Assembly: GCA_027579435.1 (NCBI GenBank) | Contig: JANBPK010001567.1 | Coordinates: 1 to 30,470, forward strand | DNA from: Candolleomyces eurysporus | Taxonomy: Eukaryota; Basidiomycota; Agaricomycetes; Agaricales; Psathyrellaceae | Length of the DNA: 30,470 bases | Reading direction: 5' to 3' | Shown: positions 22,501 to 29,854 of the stretch, piece by piece | Position numbering within the stretch: position 1 is the first letter of the stretch | Layout: each line of letters opens with the position of its first letter | Translations under genes and position numbers: made by a program | Notes under the pieces: generated by a model | What the model saw: only the letters and a program-made list of their open reading frames with translations | Databases searched by the model: none | Told to the model about the DNA's origin: nothing

Positions 22501-23191
22501 GGTCCCAAGTGCTTTCTGGCAGTAACAAGTTAGCACTACGACACATGGCGCGGAACTCTTCAAACCAACCTTGGTCAATATCAGCAACGTCCATAAGTCC
22601 CGGCAAATCATCAGGGTAGCCCAGCATATCCTCGTCAACTACTCCTTCCTCAAGCTCGATGACGACGGGTTGGTAGCGAGGGTTACTGGGAGGAGGATCA
22701 CGAGAGCTGGAGGCGATGGCAACAGAGCCAAGAGGGAGCGAATCGAGGACTTCGCCGTCATTTCCATCGTGCAGGTGGCCCTCATATTCAGCATTGAAGC
22801 TAGAAACTCCGGGAGGCTTTGAAGAGTTCGACTTTACAGTGCTATTCTTGGGGCAGTTACGAGCTAGATGCCCGAGTTCCTGGCATCGAAAGCACCGTCC
22901 ATCAGCTGGAGGTTGATCGGCATTGTTTGATCTGGAAGAAGATGCCGAGTTACGGAGAGCAGGGTTGCGAGGGTCACCAGGGCGATAGACACCTCCGGGG
23001 GGTCCAGGTCGAGAGGGAGCAGCGGGAGAAGGCCTTGGGCTAGGCCTTGTGTTTGTGGGACGACGGCGGTTATCCTGGTTGTTCCGGACACGAAGATTTG
23101 GGGTAGAGCGGAAGTTACGGCTACTTCGAGGTGAGTTGCGATCCCTATCACGGAACTCCGCAGAGCTAACTCTAACAGAAGCAGAGTCCCT
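19562..23191 (-). pseudogene. gag-pol segment 2: zinc knuckle, repeat module, retropepsin, reverse transcriptase
   Basis: This continues in the gag frame, broken by TGA at 22220 and 21389, TAA at 19928, TGA at 19733 and TGA at 19562 (lowest base of each). The zinc knuckle CFRCQELGHLARNC lies at 22853-22894. Four diverged repeats follow (separate entry). Retropepsin shows ALLDSSSLGDF where DSG is expected (20846-20854): the third residue codon AGT is one transition from GGT. YDLILGTPFL, the typical second protease motif, is intact. Reverse transcriptase has LDMKAAYEQI (motif A), QQGDCNAPATYQ (motif B) and YLDD (19895-19906). The TAA stop replaces the residue between HIFSP and IGRFMD, where Tyr is expected. 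Without a functional copy elsewhere the element cannot replicate by itself. Confidence 0.85.
21158..22399 (-). repeat. Four diverged copies of a roughly 60-residue module in the polyprotein
   Basis: Four segments share a pattern: YP near the start, an acidic/aromatic middle containing Y-x-I/L-x-D, then often V(S/T)-(Y/P)-(L/I)P, then L-x-DP and (W)WY near the end. They are at 22399-22223 (ends RDPAFAVADWYAH), 22111-21944 (ends HFDLVHWYQH), 21673-21479 (ends RDPRFNVGLWYAR) and 21340-21158 (ends RDPTADLAAWYE). They lie between the zinc knuckle and the protease, with an acidic linker between copies 2 and 3. No known domain was recognised. The similarity is by eye, and copy 2 is the weakest. Confidence 0.6.
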
Positions 23192-25240
23192 TCACCGGTT
23201 ATCCCGATGAGGGACATATGAATCATACCGGCGGTTGTGTCGGTCACGAAAATCTCTCCGATCCACACGGTGGTCCCTTCGATAATTGGGACGGTAGGAA
23301 TCGACTCGGTAAGGTGTCATGCTGGCTCGAGCGGCTGCCTGTTCAGACATTTCGATGACCATTGCTGCCCTCTTCACAGATTCCCAATCCGATAGCTCGG
23401 GGTTGAGTCGCTCCAACCACAGACCCGATTGGATTGACTGTCGGAATCCTGTCCACAGCTTTACCACCTTTGCCTGTTCATCGAAGTCCCCAACAACATT
23501 GAACAGTTCCTCCAGCTCGTAAACATACTCAATAACCGAATTCGAGTCTTGTCGCTTCCTCGCAATCTCATCACGGAGTCGCAATCGGAAGTCAGGAGGA
23601 AATACAAAGTCAAACATTTCGCTGAAGAACCGTTTCAGAGACCAGTCCTGAGGGTTGTTGGCCACACGGCGAGCATAGAAGTCGTAACCTCGACCAGAAA
23701 GAAAGCTGGAGGCGATGGAAACCTGCTGGTCGGCAGGGACTCGCCCTTGTGAAAGGTACGCGTTCACCTGCTGGGTAAACTGAGTGAAAGCGCGAAGATC
23801 TCGCTGACCATGATATCGCCTAGGTTCGATGGGACGGATGAGCATCCGCTTGGACCCCTTCCCAGGGTTCGACGAGTCAGACTCGTACTCAGAGGATGAA
23901 TCTCCATCAGGAGTGTCCTTCCGCCTTGCAGAGCGACGAGACTTGCCGCGTCTCTTGGAGCGAGCCTTTCGTTCAGACGATTTCCCTTTTCTGGACTTGG
24001 ACTTTCGCGTCCGCCGTCGACGACGCCTGCTCCCGGAGCTCGACCGACCGCCACGCGACTCGTCACCCGACAATCCATCATCCGACGGCGGGCTGTTGCC
24101 GCTGCCACCAGGTGGAGAAGACCCACTGATAGACGAGCTACGGGAAGACGAAGAGGAGGAGTCGGATGAGGCAGGGGAAGGGTCACGCTTGTCGTGATGC
24201 CGAGAAGGACCTGGTAGCTTGTCGGGCAGGGCGTTGAGGGTAGCTCCGAGATAGCTGCTGGCAGGAATTTGGCTGGTAGGTCTTAAGAACTCGTAGTCGT
24301 TTCGAGTGGGGTCTGTAGAGGCACGAACATCCTCAGGCTTCGTAGAATGAGATTTGGACTTTTTGCTACGGCTGCGATGAGATCGACAATGATGAGAAGC
24401 ATTATTCTTAGGTGCACGGTCAATGGTGACTTCGGGGGGTGCCCGGACAATAGGTATATCATTACGACCTTGGTTGAATTGTTTTAACGCAGCGTGTTGT
24501 AATTCTATGTCTGCATCGTCGTGAGTGAATCCAAGGTGACCCCAATTTCGGATGTCAACAGTCTTCCCCTTATCGCGGGGGTTAGCAGCAGCGCTCGAGT
24601 TGTCACTCGAGGGGTTGGCGGGCATGCCAGAAGCAGCTTCAATATTAATCACTTCATAACGACGGGCTAAAGTGGCCCTATCTTCGTCCGAAAGCTGTCG
24701 CTCAGCGCGGCACACAGCATTACTCTGCTCATGGGTCAGACGAGCCTGGTTGATATCAATCTCACGGACGGAATCGGAGCTAGGGGTTCGACGGCGATGA
24801 ACCACGGTGGTCCAACGACCACCGTCGTCACTGGTTGTATTCTCGGCAACACAATGATCATTGACCATCGTGGTATGTACAGCTGGCTGCGCCAGGGTAA
24901 CAATAGGAGCCAACGCCTCCGGGGCGTTGGCTACATCCAATCTATCGTTTGCAACTACGTTGCTAATACCCCTGACAGGGGATCCTCCTACGGAGCTAAC
25001 AGGGGAGGGTGGGCGTGAGGCGACGACGTCGCTGAACATACGGGTCGCAACATCCTGCAAGTTCACAGGAGTGGTGGGCCTAGTAGTGTCCTCGTTGTCA
25101 GAAGCAAGTGGTTGGGTGATAGTGGTGGATGGGTTGGGGAGGCGGGTGTTGGCAGAGACACTGATAGGGACGGGTATGTTGGACGCAGCCGCGCGGTTGC
25201 AGAAACAGGTATTGTAACCGGTGGGAGTCCTGGTAGTCAT
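23192..25240 (-). pseudogene. gag-pol segment 1: gag with SR/R-rich domain and capsid-like region
   Basis: The ATG at 25238-25240 (MTTRTPTGYNTC) is chosen as the first ATG in a frame that stays open upstream to about 25357 with only TTG there. The 682-residue segment ends at TGA 23192-23194. The N-terminal half is Pro/Ser/Thr-rich and probably disordered. A striking block of serine runs followed by Arg/Lys runs (about 24190-23930) precedes a capsid-like region (IEPRRYHGQRDLRAFTQF through LERLNPELSDWESV, about 23835-23390) typical of retrotransposon gag. The zinc knuckle lies beyond the stop, so a protein ending here would lack its main nucleic-acid-binding finger. TGA probably arose from CGA. 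Confidence 0.85.
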
Positions 25241-25440
25241 CGCAAGTGCAGTGAGGGCCGAGAGTGATAGGGAGAAGGTAGAAGTCGAGAGTAGGAGAGA
25301 AGAAGGAGATGGGTATGGGTATGATGTCGCAGGGCTGGCAGACGACGGGGGAGTCAAACCGACAGTTCTTCCTACGCCAAGCGACGAGAGAGACAGAGAG
25401 AAGAGAGGGGAGTTGAGAGGCTAGATGGTTGTTGTTGGTA

Positions 25441-25462
25441 GTTCGCTTTACAGCTCAAAAGA
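25441..25462 (-). other. Region after the 5' LTR where a primer-binding site is expected
   Basis: Read leftwards from the LTR end, the sequence is TCTTTTGAGCTGTAAAGCGA. It lacks the TGG expected when a tRNA 3' CCA end primes. Either an internal tRNA fragment or self-priming is used, or this copy has changed here. No complementary stretch was found in the LTR by eye. Confidence 0.4.
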
Positions 25463-25757
25463 TGTGGCGAAAGTAGGCGTCGTGGCTAGAAGCTTTGACG
25501 CTGTGGTTTCGACACACAGAGAGAACGCACTAATAGAGCTGGGTTAAGCAGTGAATTCTGGGCGGGACGTAGCTACGACAGGTAAGGTATAAGAGAGTCC
25601 CTCGCAGAGGGCGTACAAATAATGGTAAATACCGGTAGTAGCTAGTCCCAAGAGTCCGAAAAGTCGATAAAGAGATAATAAGTAAGGAACGTATGGGTTA
25701 AGGGTAAAGGGAAAAATAGGAGTGAGAAAGAGAGAGATAGGAGGTCAAACCGTTACA
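25463..25757 (-). repeat. 5' LTR (right copy), 295 bp
   Basis: Same length as the left copy. Differences are at 25496 (T for C), 25650 (A for G) and 25658 (G for A). It holds the promoter for gag-pol, transcribed leftwards; no textbook TATA box stands out. Confidence 0.95.
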
Positions 25758-25762
25758 CACGT
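25758..25762 (+). repeat. Right 5-bp target duplication CACGT of LTR element
   Basis: Exact partner of 15773-15777, directly after the TACA end of the right LTR. Confidence 0.9.
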
Positions 25763-26684
25763 TTAGCTGTTCGCATCCAAAGAGAGCTCAAAAACAGCGA
25801 CAACGACCCACTAGATACCAACAATGCAAAAGGCGCCACCAAATGTTCAAAAGTGCCAACTGAGCGTCAAATTCTTGCTCGGAAGATTCACAGTATCATC
25901 AAGCAAGGCCAGGAACTTGGGACCTGCTCTGGTTTGAACCGTAATACCAGAACGAAGTCAGCGGCTGGCTCAGCTCCAACCGGCAACGCACAGCCAGCGG
26001 CATCTGGGAATACCGCGAATGCTCAAGAGGTTGCACGACAATCAGCCACAGCGGTGTGTTCTATGTTATTTTTTTTTAACAATAATACTGACCGTGATTT
26101 ACCAAGATCATTAAAAAGCGTCGTGAATTGTTCAGCAGTATTCAAGGCGGCGCTGACCTGGCTACGGCCAAAATCGATCTTATCACAAAGCTCGAAGCAG
26201 GAACGTTTGGCCTGGTTCTGGTTGCTGACGAGCTGTTGATTGGTGAAGGTGCGCAGCAACTGGGAATTTGCCTGGAATTGTCAACTCACAGCTTACAGTG
26301 CTTACAATGTATGAGAAGGGCGGTGGAAAGGCCGCTAAACACGGTTGGGTTTCTGAAACAACCTCAATAGGCTCAGTTTCATACCTGCCAGTACGACTGT
26401 GGCAGCAACTTCCTGGACAACGCCTCTTCCGCTCTTCCTGGTACTCCCCAACTATGCATGCCCCCCTATCACGATTCAACCATCTCGCTTCGTCAAGGTT
26501 CCTATTTGTCTTGCCATCGCCGGCTTATCGGATGTTACAAAGCGACATGATGGAGCTCAATCAACAAGTTTTCGATACTGTGTTCACCAAATACCTTTCC
26601 CAAAAGCCCGCAATCGTCAAGGCAGTGAAGGAATTGACGTCTAGAAAACGAAAGAATGCCTCGCAGACCCAGAGTTCATCATGA
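25763..26684 (+). CDS. Ulp1-protease/DDE transposase, exons 3-6 (3' part)
   Basis: This is the continuation of the gene begun at 11195. Segments are 25763-26053, 26107-26248 and 26299-26684, with introns of 53 bp (GTGTGT...CAAG) and 50 bp (GTGCGC...ACAG). With one CACGT copy removed, exon 3 continues in frame across the insertion. The six exons total 5,280 bases, exactly 1,760 codons including stop, with no internal stop, so the gene was probably intact when the LTR element landed. This part is rich in Lys/Arg and Gln/Ser, contains LTMYEKGGGKAAKHGWV, and ends in a basic tail (LTSRKRKNA). No catalytic residue is assigned to it. Its reading without exons 1-3 would not give a transposase. Confidence 0.75.
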
Positions 26685-26770
26685 ATGCCCATTAATTACA
26701 CGCAAATGTAGACATAAAATACAATTTGATTTTTTTTTGCTATTTTAACGGGGTTTTCGAGATTTTTCGG

Positions 26771-26867
26771 ACTTGGATATGCCGTCCACCCCCAGGAGGT
26801 CGCGTTATCCACTTGGATCCCTAATCCACCCCGGAGGGGCCGAAATTTTTGGAAAGGTTGTCCACCC
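26771..26867 (+). repeat. Right subterminal repeats (TCCACCC and ACTTGGAT)
   Basis: GTCCACCCC at 26784-26792, TCCACCCC at 26825-26832 and TTGTCCACCC at 26858-26867 are on the plus strand, the same orientation as at the left end. ACTTGGATAT (26771-26780) and ACTTGGATCC (26811-26820) each precede one copy by a few bases. Confidence 0.75.
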
Positions 26868-26892
26868 TAAAGTGCGATTTTCGGCGACTTTG

Positions 26893-26926
26893 GTATCAGG
26901 GTTAGGTCGGGAAATTCCCGGGTCCT
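26893..26926 (-). repeat. Right terminal inverted repeat of the DNA transposon (34 bp)
   Basis: Reverse complement starts AGGACCCGGGAATTTCCCG and ends CCCTGATAC; it pairs with 10774-10807. The exact 8-bp duplication AACTGAGA follows at 26927. Confidence 0.9.
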
Positions 26927-26934
26927 AACTGAGA
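26927..26934 (+). repeat. Right 8-bp target duplication AACTGAGA
   Basis: Exact match to 10766-10773; marks the return to host DNA. Confidence 0.9.
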
Positions 26935-26971
26935 TCGGACTAAACCTTCCCACTAAAGTGTCCAGGGACAC

Positions 26972-26977
26972 CACGTG
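26972..26977 (+). promoter_or_regulatory. CACGTG palindrome upstream of nucleoporin gene
   Basis: CACGTG is a binding site for basic helix-loop-helix factors in fungi. It lies 52 bases before the nucleoporin ATG, within the only 103 bp of host sequence left between the transposon end and the gene. Functional use is inference. Confidence 0.3.
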
Positions 26978-27029
26978 ATGTTAACTGGAACTACCTTATC
27001 AACTTCTCGCGTGGTTCTGGACTTGAAGG

Positions 27030-28137
27030 ATGGCATTTTCAGGCTTATTTGGCCAACAACAGAATGCTACAGCTGGAGGAGGGCTGTTTGGTCAGCAGCC
27101 TGCATCGACGGGGGGCGGCCTTTTTGGTTCGACGAACCAACCGCCTCCACTGGCAGCACAGGCTACCCAACCAGCGGGAGCATTCGGTACGACCGGGACG
27201 TTTGGGTCTCTCGCCAGCCAGCCAGGGAATGCGCCTTTCACCAAATCCACGAAATTCAATGATCTCCCTGAACAAGTGCGCAGGACACTGGAGTCTATAG
27301 AGTGCGTCACCGTATTGCCTTGCCATCCTTGTCCACAGACTGAACGTCTTTCCAGTGCCCACATTCAAGGTCGCGTTCAGATCAGCAAAGAGCTACAACA
27401 GCGCAAGTTGGGTGAAGAGCCGACAAAAGGACAGGTGCTGATTAGGGATCTACACAAGGCGAGTGAGTTCTCTTTGTATCTGCAGGTCAAGGTCGTTGAC
27501 CCTGAATAATGCAACAGGAGCTGGTTGATATCACCAACACCATTCGAAATGACGCTCACTTAACCCAAGACTTGAAAGACAAGGTTGAGCAAGCGGTTCA
27601 AGACACGATCGTTACTACGCGCATTGTGGAGGGCTGGCGAAATCCACAAAGTGGAAGTTCGTATTTGAAAGATCATGCGAGCTTCCCTCTAGAGTCAGTG
27701 GACGGCGCTAGGGTTTTCAAAGTGACGCGCTAAATTCAACGTTCCTCTCTTGAACAGGTTTTTCGCTAGAATAACGGAGCAGATGGGCCAGAGATTGGCG
27801 TGGTATAAAACAACTATTGAAGTAAGCATTGCCAGCTCTTCCTTTCTCAAAGAGACTCACGAGATTCCTGCAGCAAATCGAGCGCAAACTGTCATCATCA
27901 TCATCGCAAGGACAGACACCGCAGGGAATCGTTACAACCTTGCAGACTCAGCACGCCACCTTCCTCGCCCTTGCAAGCAAGACCGCCGCGCTCGACGCAG
28001 AGATTCAGCGGATCAAAACCATCTATACTCAGTTATGGCGGTCGAAGACAGGGAGTGTGAGGGATCCTTTTACTGCTGGAGGAGGCGAAACTGGGATGGA
28101 GCTAGGGATGGGTTCTTTGAATTTGAGTGTACGGTGA
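27030..28137 (+). CDS. NUP49: FG nucleoporin of Nup49/NUP58 type
   Basis: A channel nucleoporin; members of this family sit with Nsp1 and Nup57 in the central transport channel of the nuclear pore. Exons are 27030-27301, 27356-27458, 27518-27693, 27758-27821 and 27874-28137, giving 292 residues. The N-terminus has three GLFG repeats plus further FG dipeptides (GAFG, GTFG). Then come FTKSTKFNDLPEQVRRTLESI, HIQGRVQISKELQQRKLGEEP and a long helical, probably coiled-coil region (QAVQDTIVTTRIVEGW, FFARITEQMGQRLAWYKTTIE, QIERKL) ending near TGSVRDPF. The FG part is short, making the protein shorter than yeast Nup49. Intron 2 (27459-27517) starts with GC, not GT. The start is the first ATG and lies 103 bp from the transposon end. 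The family is recognised from memory; Nup49 versus Nup58 naming is less sure. Confidence 0.8.
27459..27517 (+). other. GC-AG intron in the nucleoporin gene
   Basis: Joining AAG|GCGAGT...CAACAG|GAG keeps frame and gives DLHK-ELVDIT. The neighbouring GTGAGT donor two bases inside would shift frame and hit a stop at once. The remaining introns in this gene are GT-AG. Confidence 0.7.
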
Positions 28138-28370
28138 GAGGGCTGTGTTCGATATAGTTTTCTGTAGTTCATGACAATATCAATGTCCATGTCTCCGTCA
28201 TTTGATTTACTAAAAGAAATCCCCCTTGCGGATGTCTGCGACTGTCCCATGGCGGTGCCGTCCCTGCCACAACACCATGATGCACGCCTTGGGCGCTGCA
28301 TTGTTTCTGCTGCTGCCTTTCAGCTCGCTACATCCATCCCCACTTTTCTTCTACTCCACACCTAATTAGA

Positions 28371-29711
28371 ATGGCCTATCAGCAGCAGCAAATGATCAAT
28401 GGGATGCAGCCTCAGCAACCCCAGCAGCAGCAGCAGCAACAGCAGCATGACGTGGTCTCTGGCGAGCAGTACAGATACGCGTTGGCCAATTTCGTGCGTT
28501 TCCCGTATAACAGTCGCCTGGGGGTCGACTGCGTGTATTAATGCAGCCCAATAGCGTATTGCCCACGAGAAAGTCGAGCAGCAACGACAACAACTTGAGG
28601 AGCAAGAGAAGGTGGTTGCTCAACTGAAGGGCCGTATCTCGCTGCTCGAGGGGAGCTCGGGGTCAATGATTCGAGGACATAATGGCAATAGCATTGATGA
28701 TTTCTCAATCAAGGTGAGCGCAAAGCCCTCGGAGACTCATACCTTGCAAATTGAATGGCCTTCCTCGCTGCAGAACGCGGCTTCCCAGCTCGACAAGCTC
28801 ATTAACCGCTGGGCCTCTGACATTGTGCGAGCCCCTCCTGCACCAGCGACAGCCATCTGCGCCGCAATTCTCAACGATCTTGTCCCTGGACTCGAAGTAG
28901 ACGAGGTGGATGTGTCCCCCATGCAGCTACAATGTTACCTTCGGCATGCCCTCTCTGAGAGTATCTCGGAAGGTATCATCAATTGTCTAATTGTCACCAA
29001 CTCGATGGAAGCAAACGTCCAGCTGACTAGGGTACACGAACATCTGTTTGCACGTATGTATTGTTCATTCTGGCGGTTTACAGGTGCTCACTGCGGCTCT
29101 TGGTTTCTACAGGGGATCCCACAGTAGCCTGCGTCTGGCGGCGCCAAACCTTCAGCGCTGCGGTTGAATCTTGCACCCCTGACATGTCCCTCTCTATACT
29201 GTACGAACAGCTACCAGGCCTTATGAAGGTCCTCGCCGGGAAGCTCCCGACTGCAGGCGGCGTCTCCATCCTCGATTCCGCGTATGCATTCTCCCGGATG
29301 CTTCACGGTGCTGCTGCCTCCAGTGCCTCCACAGCAGACGCCTTCTACCGTGCCTTCGTACCCGAGTTGGGCAGCGCACTGTATCCTAGGCAGATTGAGT
29401 TAGTGAAGAGGTGCTTGAAGAGTGAGAGGGGTGAGATCGATAAAGTGGGTGCGACAATCTTCCCGGGACTGGTCAAGATATCAAAGGCCCCTCCTGCACC
29501 TAACGGTGAAGTAGGAGAGAAGAACCATGTGAGTGACTGTCTTCCACCAGAGGTGTGCGCAACTTGATTATACTTTCGACAGATTGTTGTTCGTCGTGCC
29601 CAAGTCATCTGCGAATGTGCAATGGGAGGATCTTCCGTTCCAGTAGCGTACACGGGACAAGCAGAAAGCATTGATGAGGGAAACAGCATGTATACCAGTA
29701 ACGGGGTGTGA
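28371..29711 (+). CDS. PolyQ coiled-coil protein, function unknown
   Basis: Five exons: 28371-28493, 28555-28713, 28774-29053, 29113-29528 and 29583-29711, all introns 54-61 bp and GT-AG, giving 368 residues. The N-terminus (MAYQQQQMINGM) runs into a glutamine tract encoded mostly by CAG (28402-28446). A predicted coiled coil (HEKVEQQRQQLEEQEKVVAQLKGR) follows, then a largely helical domain with RWASDIVRAPPAP, LRHALSESISEGIINCL, WRRQTFSAAVE and ELGSALYPRQIELVKRCL. The C-terminal part has FPGLVKISKAPPAP and VVRRAQVICECAM. No signal peptide or membrane span is seen, so it is probably cytosolic or nuclear. I do not recognise the family. Its 3' end faces the MIC60 gene, 143 bp away. Confidence 0.8.
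28381..28446 (+). repeat. CAG/CAA trinucleotide tract encoding polyQ
   Basis: In-frame glutamine codons dominate this stretch; the longest pure run encodes eight glutamines. Such tracts vary in length among strains. Confidence 0.8.
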
Positions 29712-29854
29712 AGGGACTGTCGGCGATGATACCACGATTTAATACCCTTTATCTGTCCCAGATATTTTTCTTGGATACGTCTACACGAACAGAAAATGTC
29801 CAAATAAATCTATATGGTCGCGGTCTTATCTACTGAAGCAAATAAAGTCAACGA

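Larger units (their letters stand above)
15778..25757 (-). mobile_element. Ty3/gypsy LTR retrotransposon (chromodomain type), nested, defective
   Basis: The element is 9,980 bp with 295-bp LTRs bounded by TG...CA and a 5-bp duplication. It is transcribed leftwards. Order of domains: gag with capsid-like region, CCHC zinc knuckle, a four-fold repeated module, retropepsin, reverse transcriptase, RNase H, integrase (DD35E), GPY motif, chromodomain, C-terminal extension. Protease-RT-RNaseH-integrase order plus GPY and chromodomain identify it as Ty3/gypsy, chromovirus-like. It interrupts exon 3 of the transposase gene after codon 1487. LTR identity of 292/295 indicates a recent insertion, yet the coding frame has six stops, a damaged protease motif and an RNase H gap. 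Confidence 0.95.
10774..26926 (+). mobile_element. DNA transposon with Ulp1 protease-transposase, P-like, carrying a nested LTR element
   Basis: The element spans 16,153 bp. Removing the nested LTR retrotransposon and one copy of its 5-bp duplication leaves 6,168 bp. The ends are 34-bp inverted repeats starting AGGACCCGGGA, matching at 31 of 34 positions, and the flanking duplication is an exact 8 bp. One multi-exon gene encodes the transposase. Eight-base duplications fit P, hAT, Zisupton and some Mutator-like elements. The transposase core pattern (VDD, then SDG, then DAKHLRK, then NEHVFGFLR) resembles P-element transposases most; that assignment is inference. The element also has subterminal motifs at both ends, listed separately. 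Confidence 0.88.

Noticed and set aside
16148..25240. Programmed readthrough or stop recoding in gag-pol
   Set aside because: Six stops scattered inside domains, including between conserved reverse transcriptase residues, together with active-site damage, fit decay better than recoding.
10774..26926. Assignment to the KDZ (Kyakuja-Dileera-Zisupton) transposons because of Ulp1 and 8-bp duplications
   Set aside because: The transposase lacks the motifs I associate with KDZ; its VDD, SDG, DAKHLRK and NEHVFGFLR spacing looks P-like. A profile search could reverse this.
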